Part shown: positions 9,672-17,050 of the stretch, piece after piece
Layout of the letters: each line of letters opens with the position of its first letter
How positions within the stretch are numbered: position 1 is the stretch's first letter
Assembly: GCF_007754425.1 (NCBI RefSeq)
Contig: NZ_CP037452.1
Span: 7,295,164-7,359,163, forward strand
Reading direction: 5' to 3'
Source: Gimesia fumaroli
GTDB taxonomy: Bacteria > Planctomycetota > Planctomycetia > Planctomycetales > Planctomycetaceae
Length of the DNA: 64,000 nucleotides
Position numbers and translations under genes: made by a program
Notes under the pieces: generated by a model
Databases searched by the model: none
Seen by the model: only the letters and a program-made list of their open reading frames with translations
What the model was told of the DNA's origin: nothing

Positions 9672-10658
9672 AAGGTCTCCGAAATGACCGTAATCGGAAC
9701 ACCGCTATTGATAGCGAATGTTGCAAAAGTATGCCTCACCTGATGAAAGCCACGGTGTTCAATGCCTGCCTTTTTTAACAAAACCCTCCAGGCACTTTGA
9801 AAGTTAATGTACCCGATTGAATAACCGTTGCGGCCATAGAATACAAACTCATTAGCGGGGTATCCCTTTTTGACCAGTAGCTTCCTTTGGTTGATCAGGG
9901 CTGTTGCGGTGCTGTCAGAAATACCAATCGTTCTAATACTGCTCTTGGTTTTCGGCGGCTTGATCTCTTTGTATCCGCCCGCATTCGACAGCTGCTGGAC
10001 GACATGAATCTTGTTCTTGTCCAAGTCAACATTTTCCCAACACAAACCGAACAATTCCCCAGGTCTCATGCCAGTTGTCAGACCAGTATAAAACAGGTTG
10101 TGAAAATGGTGCCCGTCTAAATATTTAAGCAATGCCTTCACTTCATCCACTGTAAAGGGGTTGGCTTTCGCATAGGAATGCTTCGGTTTTTTAACTGGAG
10201 AACAGGGGTTTTCTCGAATCATTCGGAAGGAATAAGCCCTGACCATAGCAGTATTCAAGTAACAATATGCGAGTTGAACAGTGCGACCACCAACGCCATT
10301 GTCCCGGAGTTTGTCAATCATTTTCTGGACATCCATCGGCGATAACTTGACAAGCTGCTTTCTTCCGATGATTGGAATGACGTGATTCGTGATGATATTT
10401 CGTGTCGATAAATAAGTGTTCCTTGTGCTTTCACGCTCAACGGTTTCAATCCATGACTTCAGATACTTACCAACGGTTTCAGATCCCAAAGAAGCAAAGC
10501 CGCTTTCAACTTCCTCGTGTAGCTTTCGCAAATTAGAGTTTGCATCAGACCGGTTTTTGGAAGTCTTCGTTTTTCGTCTTCGTTTTCCATCCTCATAGTA
10601 AGTGACCTGGGCAACCCATTTGCAGGTCTTGGGATTTTTGAAAACGGTTCCCTCACCA

Positions 10659-10949
10659 TTACTCCGCTTCATCTGATTGAATCTTTCCAATATGAGACAG
10701 AAAATCACTTGCGTAGATGTAAGAGTTCCCTGCCTCAATTCCAATAAAGGGAATTTGGTATTTCTTAATCCATTTAACAATCGTCTCGGTTGGACGTCTC
10801 CACATATGCGACCAGAAATCGATTCCATAAAGCCCGTTTTCCGGCATTTGCCAGCCGGGAACGCATTTCAAGTGATCGCTATTTTCGTACACATTCTCAA
10901 TTCCACTTGATTTTTGGGGCGTACTTTCCCTAGAATCATTGCTAGGCAT
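10659..10949 (-). CDS. Excisionase-like DNA-binding protein
   Basis: The start at 10949 is chosen because AAAGGGAG lies 9 bases upstream; the frame is open further upstream without a better site. The 96-aa product has a disordered first third and then a compact helix-turn-helix region containing MWRRPTETIVKWIKKYQIP, followed by a strand-like IEAGNSYIYASDF segment, as in MerR/excisionase-type winged proteins. It overlaps the integrase start by 14 bases, the arrangement expected for an xis-int operon. Its role in excision direction is inferred from fold and position. Confidence 0.65.
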   Translation of the reverse strand: MPSNDSRESTPQKSSGIENVYENSDHLKCVPGWQMPENGLYGIDFWSHMWRRPTETIVKWIKKYQIPFIGIEAGNSYIYASDFLSHIGKIQSDEAE

Positions 10950-11001
10950 GATTTTAAACTCCCTTTCACTGGTGGAGTTGTTTTTAATTTGCCCTAAATT
11001 G

Positions 11002-11039
11002 CCCTCAGGGAGTTGCACCTTCCTGAGGGTTTATTTTTT
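11002..11039 (+). terminator. Forward-strand rho-independent terminator-like hairpin
   Basis: CCCTCAGG (11002-11009) pairs with CCTGAGGG (11022-11029), followed by TTTATTTTTT. It faces rightward transcription entering from the integrase side, although no rightward gene is seen there. It could insulate the rightward regulator gene from antisense transcription. Confidence 0.7.
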
Positions 11040-11256
11040 GGCTCTATACTTTTAGACGATTGATTAATTCATTTTTACGAAATTTTCGGAACTTTTATGT
11101 GCTGTTAATCGTCGACTTCAGCATTTCCTCTCCCCGTTGTTAAAAGAAAAGGCCCACACGACGTGTGTATGGCACGTCATTGCAGGCCTTTCCCAAGTGC
11201 GACAAAAGTCGCTTAAATCCGTTTGTATTCATAAAGTAGTCTCCATACACGACATT

Positions 11257-11292
11257 ATGTACTGCAATATAGTAGTACAATTTGCAGTACAT
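11257..11292. promoter_or_regulatory. Operator-like inverted repeat
   Basis: ATGTACTGCAA at 11257-11267 and its exact complement TTGCAGTACAT at 11282-11292 flank a 14-base AT-rich spacer. The position just upstream of the ribbon-helix-helix gene suggests autoregulation, which is inferred. Confidence 0.6.
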
Positions 11293-11340
11293 TTTCAACC
11301 TTAAATTGTAGAGATTCCTAAGATTGGATATGCTCTCAAA

Positions 11341-11520
11341 ATGAGTGCAAAACGAAAGAAGAAAATTAAAAAACAAGCAACCATCACCTTTCGACTGGGT
11401 GAAGTAGAAAAAGCACGTTTTGAAAAAGCTGTTGAGAAAGAAGACCGCTACAACGCGGAGGTTCTGCGTGAATTGATGGCAAGCTATGCCGACAAGATTC
11501 TTGGCAAAGAAGAACATTAA
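11341..11520 (+). CDS. Ribbon-helix-helix (Arc/CopG-type) regulator, 59 aa
   Basis: The short frame runs ATG to TAA over 59 codons. After a lysine-rich N-terminus (KRKKKIKK) comes a beta-strand candidate QATITFRL, helix one EVEKARFEKAVEKED, and helix two NAEVLRELMASYADKI, the layout of Arc/CopG/MetJ-type repressors. It is encoded opposite to the xis-int operon and could control the shared spacer through the 11-bp inverted repeat upstream. It might be part of the lysogeny switch. Frames on the opposite strand over this stretch are shadows. Confidence 0.7.
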   Translation: MSAKRKKKIKKQATITFRLGEVEKARFEKAVEKEDRYNAEVLRELMASYADKILGKEEH

Positions 11521-11775
11521 GCCCAGCGTCCTTATCATTTGAATGAGATTTGCTAAGTTCATAAATTAGCCTCAAAAGTGAACTCGTCAACTGATTTTGC
11601 GGCGCCGCATGTTTACAAGTGACTTCACATACAAGTGGACTAGGCAATTTATTACACTTTACAAAAAAGCACTAGTTTAAACTGTTTGCCTGATTTTGTA
11701 GTAAAAAACAAACAGATAGGATTAGGGTATTCATGTAAATCTATTTTCATTTTTTTGAAAATAGTTGTTTGCGCA
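11521..11775. other. Convergent spacer with palindromes
   Basis: The spacer between the converging regulator genes contains a perfect 12-bp palindrome TGCGGCGCCGCA (11598-11609), two direct ACAAGTG units (11614-11637 region) and a 9-bp inverted repeat CTATTTTCA/TGAAAATAG (11741-11764). The last lies just past the LexA-like gene and may slow or end transcription. No gene was seen. Confidence 0.45.
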
Positions 11776-12024
11776 TCACTCCACCACACCACAAAACCGC
11801 AGCTTCAGCGGCACCTCAACCAACTCGATTCCACGCGGCATGGTTTCAATCCGCTTCAACCGTCCTTTGCGCTCCAACGCCTTGAGATGATCAGAAACGC
11901 CGTTGGTTGATCTCATTCCAAACGCGTTGCCGATCTCCCGCACCGTCGGGGAGTAACCCATCTTGGCAATGTAAACTCGAATGAAACTCAGGATTGATTT
12001 TTGTTTTTCGGTCAGTCTCTTCAT
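11776..12024 (-). CDS. Stand-alone LexA-type DNA-binding domain protein, 82 aa
   Basis: The whole protein matches the N-terminal winged helix of LexA: LTEKQKSILSFI, GYSPTVREIGNAFGM and the recognition-helix region STNGVSDHLKALERKGRL. The C-terminal self-cleaving Ser-Lys peptidase domain of LexA is absent; the chain ends after PRGIELVEVPLKLRF. It therefore cannot sense DNA damage by self-cleavage. AAAGGGA precedes the ATG. A 7-bp-arm inverted repeat lies 49 bases upstream and may be its own operator. It is probably a phage repressor or anti-SOS-type competitor; the role is inferred. Confidence 0.85.
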   Translation of the reverse strand: MKRLTEKQKSILSFIRVYIAKMGYSPTVREIGNAFGMRSTNGVSDHLKALERKGRLKRIETMPRGIELVEVPLKLRFCGVVE

Positions 12025-12072
12025 GAGAAATCCCTTTCAGCGCACGGCGAAACAGTTGGTTGGTAGTGATGT

Positions 12073-12092
12073 TCAAGGAATGCGATCCTTGA
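12073..12092. promoter_or_regulatory. Operator-like inverted repeat upstream of the LexA-type gene
   Basis: TCAAGGA and TCCTTGA (7-bp arms, 6-base spacer) lie 49 bases upstream of the start codon. A second weaker pair, GTGATC/GATCAC, lies at 12118-12138. Such symmetry suits a dimeric winged-helix repressor. Confidence 0.5.
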
Positions 12093-12252
12093 GAAGAACG
12101 CGGATAAAAATCTATCGTGATCATCTACAGCAGATCACACGCGGCTGGCACCCCGGCCAGGAATGGAAGTAGGTTTGTGTACAAGAGGATATCGCGAATG
12201 CGAGCGATTGCAAGAGAGTATGTGAAAGATTTTCGAGGTGTTCAGTCAAATA

Positions 12253-12280
12253 AAAAAGCCGCCTAAAAAAGCGGCTTTTT
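12253..12280. terminator. Rho-independent terminator after the DUF2335 gene
   Basis: AAAAAGCCGC (12253-12262) pairs exactly with GCGGCTTTTT (12271-12280) around an 8-base loop, with T-runs on both strands. It ends the leftward DUF2335 operon and may also work rightward. The rest of the 279-base gap (12025-12303) holds the LexA-type gene's control region and nothing else that was recognised. Confidence 0.85.
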
Positions 12281-12303
12281 GCTAAGACCTGATCTTCAAT
12301 TTA

Positions 12304-12894
12304 TTATTCTGAATCAGCACTCTCTTCTTGTTCATCATCGTCATCATCAGAAGGCGAACTCCTTCCATTCATGAATGACTTAACTACAGAAGCGATTGAG
12401 CCTGCACCAATAATACTACCTATCACTGCACTAGACCAACTGTTACCCCAAATGGCAATCAGGACAGCGCTACCTGCCAGCACAATCGACACTAATACTG
12501 CTGAATTTCTAGCATGAGCATCACTTTCATGAACCCTTTTCATCTCTTCGCATTGTGCAGAGTAGAGAAGTTTTTTTAAGTCATGTCGATTAGCCTGCTC
12601 TTGTTCAGCTAATTTAAAAATTCGATCTGCTGCACCTGGATGAATTTCTTCATATCTTCTCAGGTCCTCTGGGTCTGGGTAAGGCGATACTTTTAACAAA
12701 CTAGTAGCTTTAGTCGTAGATGTATAATACACATCGGCAGTCGACACGCTTTGTGTATCAATATCGTTTTGAGATAAACCAGCAATAGATTCAGATGTCT
12801 CTGTGGATGCAGAGTTATTGAGAACCAAACCTTCTAAATCAGGATTAACTGCTCCTTCCGTAAGTTCTTCTTCAGGATCAGTTTGATTACTCAT
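12304..12894 (-). CDS. DUF2335-family membrane protein
   Basis: The 196-aa product has a disordered acidic N-terminus, then the family signature YEEIHPGAADRIFKLAEQEQ at about residues 80-99. A helical segment rich in charged residues follows, then two membrane segments (about 131-150 and 155-173) and a highly acidic tail (DDDDDEQEESADSE). The fold-level assignment to DUF2335 is fairly secure; no function is established for the family that I can state. It follows a novel repeat protein by only 3 bases, so the two form an operon. The surrounding DNA is AT-rich compared with the virion genes, consistent with an acquired cargo gene. Confidence 0.8.
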   Translation of the reverse strand: MSNQTDPEEELTEGAVNPDLEGLVLNNSASTETSESIAGLSQNDIDTQSVSTADVYYTSTTKATSLLKVSPYPDPEDLRRYEEIHPGAADRIFKLAEQEQANRHDLKKLLYSAQCEEMKRVHESDAHARNSAVLVSIVLAGSAVLIAIWGNSWSSAVIGSIIGAGSIASVVKSFMNGRSSPSDDDDDEQEESADSE

Positions 12895-12897
12895 TTC

Positions 12898-13425
12898 CTA
12901 TTTACCTTCAGGGTCACTGGTTGTTAAGTTGTCCCCAAATTGCTCCATAGCTGATTCCAGACAGGATCCGACATTTATTGTATCGGAAGATAGTTTAATC
13001 GTGTCATCAGCTAAAGACTCATCAGTGTCTATTTGAAAATCTACTAGGGGGACATTAGTGCCAGCATCTAAATTAAGTAGAGGCCGTTTCTTCAGGTTCG
13101 CTGTATGAGCTCTCATGGCATTGAGTTCAACGTCATTGGATACTATATAAACTGTCTTACAACGCTTGCTATACCCTTTCCCTTTTTCTGTAACACTAGC
13201 GGGACACTCGTCTACATTTACAATCACCGCCTCGAAATGATTTTTTTTACAAAAATCTTTTTCAAATCTCTCAAAAGAGTGTCTTTTGGGCTTAGTGGCT
13301 TCGAACACACCATATGTGAGCCTTTTGGGCTTAGTGGCTTCAAACACACCGTATGTGAGCCTTTTGGGCTTTTCGTTCTTCTGAAAGGAAGATGAATTCG
13401 CACCAAATATATCAAAAAAGAACAT
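12898..13425 (-). CDS. Unknown protein with a 13-residue tandem repeat
   Basis: This 175-aa product is not recognised. Residues about 19-47 contain two full copies and a partial third copy of the unit KPKRLTYGVFEAT, giving a basic, aromatic repeat. The centre has a possible alpha/beta core (HFEAVIVNVDECPASV, KTVYIVSNDVELNAMR), and the C-terminus is acidic. It is the first gene of a two-gene operon with the DUF2335 membrane protein. The gene begins at an ATG after a GAGATG stretch. Function unknown. Confidence 0.6.
   Translation of the reverse strand: MFFFDIFGANSSSFQKNEKPKRLTYGVFEATKPKRLTYGVFEATKPKRHSFERFEKDFCKKNHFEAVIVNVDECPASVTEKGKGYSKRCKTVYIVSNDVELNAMRAHTANLKKRPLLNLDAGTNVPLVDFQIDTDESLADDTIKLSSDTINVGSCLESAMEQFGDNLTTSDPEGK
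13283..13371. repeat. 39-bp tandem repeat inside a coding region
   Basis: Units run 13283-13321 and 13322-13360, with a partial third copy from 13361. They begin CTTTTGGGCTTAGTGGCTTC on the plus strand and differ at only a few bases. The period is a multiple of three, so copy number can change without breaking the frame. Confidence 0.9.
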
Positions 13426-13720
13426 TTTGCATCTCTATCAAGTATGTGGAAATAATTATTTTTCTTATGTTTAAGACTACAGATACAGCATTATGCCAGA
13501 ATGTTCTGGGGGTATCTGTAAAAAACATAAATTTTAAAGGTGTATCTTGCTCTATTAATCAAACATCGTCTGTGTCTATAGATTGTCTAAAATAGAATAC
13601 GTTTGTTGTTACTCTGACTATTGAATTATTTAATAAATACTAGGGAAATCAAGTGAAACTTCAATTTCGATGGTGTACATGTGGTGATTTCCTGTTGCAG
13701 GCAGAGTACAGAAAAAAACA
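13426..13720. other. AT-rich intergenic spacer
   Basis: This 295-base spacer separates the repeat-protein gene (whose leftward promoter must lie here) from the end of the secreted-protein gene. It is AT-rich. No RNA gene, hairpin terminator or coding frame was convincing. Confidence 0.5.
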
Positions 13721-14419
13721 CTACTGTGCAACCCCTCGATGCTTCGGCACAGCCACCCGTTCATACTTGCAACCCTTGGCAAGCCGCTTGAGGTTGTCAG
13801 ACAGGTCATGAGCCCCGCCCAGAGTGATAACAACGACGCCGTCAGCCTTCAGCAGGTTCCGCACAATCGCGTCCTCGCGGGCTTCGTCGGCCTTCTTATC
13901 GAATACGACCGTTCCATCAGCCCGCACTGGGTCCGCCGCTTCAAAGGCCTTTGCGTCTTCAGCAGGCAGCAAGGTTTTGAGCTCACCTTTCACCACCAAC
14001 CGACCAGCGGCACCGATGACCAACTTATCTTGCCCCGTCAAAAACTCTAGGATTACATCAGGTGGGTCATCCTTGGTTTTTTCGTACTCTTTTATCGACT
14101 CAATCGACTTCATTACATCTTTGTGGTTCTTCTCGGTCAGCCCCTCGATGTAGACGGCTTTTAGCTTGTGCTTTTTGATCAATCGCCGGAGCAGTTTCAT
14201 CTGCTGTTTTTGGATCGCCTCCACGCTACCCAGGAACTCGTGATACTGCTGGTCAATCTGCTCTTGAGTGAGAGTGCTGTCTTGCTCTTTCAGGTCGGTC
14301 GCGAATACGTCCGGGGAGACGTAGTGCCAGTTCAGGATGTGAATAACGGTGGTGGGTTCGGCGTGCGCTGGGAGTGGAAACAGGAGAACTGTGAACGATA
14401 TCAAGACAAACTTGCTCAT
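13721..14419 (-). CDS. Secreted TraB/ChaN-like protein
   Basis: The 232-aa product starts with a clear Sec signal peptide (hydrophobic FVLISFTVLLFPLPA, cleavage near AHA-EP at residue 20). The mature part resembles the TraB/PrgY, ChaN and erythromycin-esterase-like fold: an early histidine region (VIHILNWHYVSP), a helical stretch, KAVYIEGL, and near the C-terminus VITLGGAHDLSDNL. The GGAH signature is typical of that group. It is a lone leftward gene in the accessory block. Such secreted proteins can be lysogenic-conversion factors, but the activity here is unknown. The family call rests on motifs only. Confidence 0.55.
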   Translation of the reverse strand: MSKFVLISFTVLLFPLPAHAEPTTVIHILNWHYVSPDVFATDLKEQDSTLTQEQIDQQYHEFLGSVEAIQKQQMKLLRRLIKKHKLKAVYIEGLTEKNHKDVMKSIESIKEYEKTKDDPPDVILEFLTGQDKLVIGAAGRLVVKGELKTLLPAEDAKAFEAADPVRADGTVVFDKKADEAREDAIVRNLLKADGVVVITLGGAHDLSDNLKRLAKGCKYERVAVPKHRGVAQ

Positions 14420-14560
14420 TACTTGTATTTTATGCCTTGATTCAAGGTGATTCTTCGTGCATATTTATGTGTTCTGCTGTATATATCAAAATCTATTCAA
14501 TCAGTAACTACGTTAAAAAGTATTCTCAAGATGGTGTGTCGAATTGGGGTTTTATAAGCA

Positions 14561-14968
14561 ATGAACAATAAGATGAATTGGTTTTATTTCAGTGTTCTAA
14601 TTGCTCTTCTTCCAGTGTCCTGCCGACTAATTATCTGGATTGTTTTAGACAATTCAATTCGAATTGATGCCTTCAGCTTAGTTGACTTAGTCGCTTTTGG
14701 AATAGTGCTACATGCAACTAGCCTTAACGAGATAAATAATATTCCGGTTCGTAAGTTTACTGCTGAAATTAGGGACTGGAAAAGTAGAAATGTCAATACG
14801 GCTACATTTTTTCTTGTTCTCTATGGCTTGTTTATATCCCTCGGAATAATGACCGAGGTAAAAACAGTTAAGATGAATGAATACATATTGTTGTATTCAA
14901 CATTTGCTCTCGGACTGGTTTCATTGATCCTTAGCTATAGAATTTATCAAAAAACGGCAACGATTTAA
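14561..14968 (+). CDS. Small polytopic membrane protein, unknown
   Basis: The 135-aa product has about four hydrophobic segments: FYFSVLIALLPVSCRLIIWI, LVDLVAFGIVLHATSL, TATFFLVLYGLFISLGIM and EYILLYSTFALGLVSLILSY. They are separated by short charged loops. No family was recognised. It is one of two forward genes 17 bases apart, in an AT-rich block where nearly all other genes read leftward, so the pair is probably independently expressed cargo. Confidence 0.6.
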   Translation: MNNKMNWFYFSVLIALLPVSCRLIIWIVLDNSIRIDAFSLVDLVAFGIVLHATSLNEINNIPVRKFTAEIRDWKSRNVNTATFFLVLYGLFISLGIMTEVKTVKMNEYILLYSTFALGLVSLILSYRIYQKTATI

Positions 14969-14985
14969 GTTACGATAACTTCATT

Positions 14986-15564
14986 ATGGATACATTAATT
15001 ATTCTAGTTACTATTGCTGCTTGTCTGTGGGGCCTTTGGGTCGCTTTCGACCCATCTCTCTCTTCATTCTTACTATTAACCTTACAATCGACAAGACCAA
15101 GGATGGAGAGAAAGAGAACACGCCCCAGGGCCTATCATTTATCTCTAAATTACAAGGGTGAAATGGTTGAAAATCGGTTACTGCTCACAGTTCCGATAAG
15201 CAATATAAATGAACCAATCAGCACGAATGTCTACAATATATTTATCGGGTCTGAAAATGATAGATTCTATAGCACTGTAGATACGACAGAAGAGAATCAC
15301 GAAAATATCAAAAACAATAGCGATGAATTCCAAATAGCAGACGATGAGCTAAAAGAAAGTACCTTAGAATTAATAGTTAAAGCTATTAAAAAGGCTATTC
15401 CAGAAGGGACAGGGATTTCTGTCCATCACGAGAATGGGGAGCTCTTTTATCTAATCAATACATCAGACAAAAACGATATGTTAAATATTGAGAAAATAAT
15501 ATCGGTTTGCACTCAAGTGGATTTTTCGCCCACACAAGTAGAAGAGCTAAAAAAACAAGAATAA
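14986..15564 (+). CDS. Membrane-anchored protein of unknown function
   Basis: The 192-aa product has an N-terminal membrane anchor (LIILVTIAACLWGLWVAF), a basic stretch (ERKRTRPRAYHLS) and a soluble domain of about 140 residues. The latter is predominantly polar, with alternating strand and helix patterns (ENRLLLTVPISN, LELIVKAIKKAIPEG). It begins 17 bases after the four-helix membrane protein and is likely co-transcribed with it. No family was recognised. Confidence 0.6.
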   Translation: MDTLIILVTIAACLWGLWVAFDPSLSSFLLLTLQSTRPRMERKRTRPRAYHLSLNYKGEMVENRLLLTVPISNINEPISTNVYNIFIGSENDRFYSTVDTTEENHENIKNNSDEFQIADDELKESTLELIVKAIKKAIPEGTGISVHHENGELFYLINTSDKNDMLNIEKIISVCTQVDFSPTQVEELKKQE

Positions 15565-15582
15565 ATGCACAATTGCTACTGC

Positions 15583-16413
15583 TTACTCCCGCTGAAACTT
15601 CATCAACTCGCCCCGCTGGGCAGCATCCACCCGACGGGCAGCGATCTCGCAGTATTCTTCGGACGCTTCAAAACCAATAGCCCCACGTCCTTCTAAGACC
15701 GATGCAACCAGCGTGGTTCCCGATCCACAGAACGGATCAAACGCCAGTCCACCAACAGGCACACATTGCCCCAGGCCTTGCATCAACGGCGTTGGCTTGC
15801 CGGTCATGTGGTGCTTGTCGTTCTGCTTCACACCGATTGAATACGAGCCTGGGAACGGTCCCCGGTCTTTCAGTTTCGGTACCTTGCCTTTGATGCCCCA
15901 CGGGATGAACTCGCACTGATGGCGAAAGTACCCTTTGTGAGGTGCCCTCGCTCCGCCGCCTTTGTCCCAACTGATCAACCCTTTGTAGCAGAAGCCACCC
16001 GCCTGCAGTGCGTCAATCATCGTTGCCAGCTGTCGCCAGTCGGTGAAGACCAAACCGTATGCCGCATCTTTGCACGCCCTGAGTGCCTGGGCGATCCACA
16101 GCGAGCACCAATACTTGAACGACCGTTGATCCCGGAAGTCACCGCCGAACGTCGGACGGCCCACCGTGTTGCCGCTGTGGCAATACTTCGCCGATGGATC
16201 AGCACCAACGGCACTGCCAGCAGCCCCCGAGCAGTACGGCGGATCAACGATCAAGGCATCAAAGATATTTGGTGGTAGATTGCTGCTTAATTCCAGCGTG
16301 TCGCCGTTATAGATGACAATACCGTTCGATTCATAATACGGCTTGCCCAGACTCAACTTAACCGATTCAAGTTGACGATACTTCCCAAGTGTTAAACCAT
16401 TCCCTGTAATCAC
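15583..16413 (-). CDS. Prophage DNA methyltransferase, beta class (N6-adenine or N4-cytosine)
   Basis: The GTG at 16413 is chosen because AAAGGA lies 6 bases upstream; the frame stays open to 16455. The 276-aa product has the catalytic motif DPPYCSGAAG near its N-terminus and the AdoMet-binding motif FDPFCGSGTTLVA near its C-terminus, the order that defines the beta class. The middle part probably recognises DNA. No cognate restriction enzyme is next to it, so it is likely an orphan methylase that protects phage DNA or changes host methylation. It lies just beyond the virion genes, beside the sulfotransferase. Confidence 0.9.
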   Translation of the reverse strand: MITGNGLTLGKYRQLESVKLSLGKPYYESNGIVIYNGDTLELSSNLPPNIFDALIVDPPYCSGAAGSAVGADPSAKYCHSGNTVGRPTFGGDFRDQRSFKYWCSLWIAQALRACKDAAYGLVFTDWRQLATMIDALQAGGFCYKGLISWDKGGGARAPHKGYFRHQCEFIPWGIKGKVPKLKDRGPFPGSYSIGVKQNDKHHMTGKPTPLMQGLGQCVPVGGLAFDPFCGSGTTLVASVLEGRGAIGFEASEEYCEIAARRVDAAQRGELMKFQRE

Positions 16414-16513
16414 AACAAATCCTTTTGCAGAAATACTGCGTGTTGTGACCTCCAATCAGGTCCGCTCGTAGTTAGGGAACGTCGGTTGTTCGCGCAGCCG
16501 ACGTTCTCGTTTT

Positions 16514-17050
16514 TCAAATCCAAAAGTCAGAATCAAACCGCTGGCTCACCAGAGCCCTCAATTCTGCCGTCCATTCAATCTGCTGTTTCACCCGTTCGTA
16601 TTCTGCCGCGTTCCTTGATACATTCAGACGCGGAATCTCGGGCACAGGATGCCCCACAAACGGCAGTTGCAATACTTCCCGGTCTAATTGATCAACCCGC
16701 AGAACATACGCAGCAGAACGCGTGTATTCGCTCTGAAGGGGCAACCAGTCCAACCGAGTTCGCGTGAACGCATCAAACGTTTCATTCACTCCCAGCTGAA
16801 GGCAGTAGTACAGATAGAACGACTCCCACCGCTCAAACGGTTCACGCACACACGTGATGATTTCATAACCCCGGCAATCATCGGGCAGCGTGTATCGGTG
16901 ACGTTCAATGACGCCCCCTTCCGGGCAGATTTCATCCGGTTTCGCGTAATCGGAAAACCCGTAGTGCTCTGTGAGCCAGTGACTCAAAGCCAGCCCCGCA
17001 CATTTCGGTGCATGCATGAAAACCATTTTCAACCTGCGGTTGACCAGCAT
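16514..17050 (-). CDS. Phage-encoded sulfotransferase-family protein
   Basis: The ATG at 17050 is chosen because AAAGGG lies 8 bases upstream; a GTG at 17059 is a less likely alternative. The 178-aa product carries the two PAPS-binding signatures of the Sulfotransfer_2-type family: the 5'-phosphosulfate loop HAPKCAGLAL (about residues 13-22) and the 3'-phosphate motif CVREPFERWESFY. These enzymes move sulfate from PAPS to sugars or proteins. The chain is short for the family but both motifs are intact. It overlaps the upstream glycosyltransferase gene by 22 bases, so the two are co-expressed and may modify the same glycan. Confidence 0.8.
   Translation of the reverse strand: MLVNRRLKMVFMHAPKCAGLALSHWLTEHYGFSDYAKPDEICPEGGVIERHRYTLPDDCRGYEIITCVREPFERWESFYLYYCLQLGVNETFDAFTRTRLDWLPLQSEYTRSAAYVLRVDQLDREVLQLPFVGHPVPEIPRLNVSRNAAEYERVKQQIEWTAELRALVSQRFDSDFWI

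Larger units (their letters stand above)
7102..10672 (-). pseudogene. int: Prophage tyrosine recombinase (integrase), interrupted by an IS66 element
   Basis: The coding parts are 10672-9664 and 7193-7102. Joining them with one copy of the 8-bp duplication gives exactly 367 codons ending in TGA. The restored protein has Arg203 (TGMRPGEL), His310-x-x-Arg313 (HQVRH), His336 (LGHSN) and Tyr346 (NVYAHV), the full catalytic set of the family. The insertion falls within the codon after His336. It separates the last 30 residues, including the nucleophilic tyrosine. The truncated frame instead runs on into element sequence. The ATG at 10672 overlaps the preceding xis-like gene by 14 bases, suggesting translational coupling. 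Catalytic inactivity is inferred from loss of the tyrosine. Confidence 0.95.
10950..11340. promoter_or_regulatory. Divergent control region between xis-int and the ribbon-helix-helix gene
   Basis: These 391 bases hold the terminator described at 11002, a 5-bp-arm palindrome CACACGACGTGTG (11155-11167) and a strong inverted repeat at 11257-11292. In the latter ATGTACTGCAA and TTGCAGTACAT form perfect 11-bp arms spaced by 14 bases. The latter sits 49 bases before the regulator's ATG and is a likely operator. No coding frame is credible here. Confidence 0.6.

Noticed and set aside
11140..11647. Leftward reading frames of 140 and 87 codons
   Set aside because: They are opposite-strand shadows of the 59-aa ribbon-helix-helix gene and its control region; composition is biased and no ribosome site is seen.
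13283..13371. CRISPR-like array
   Set aside because: Units are contiguous with no spacers and encode a 13-residue protein repeat in frame.
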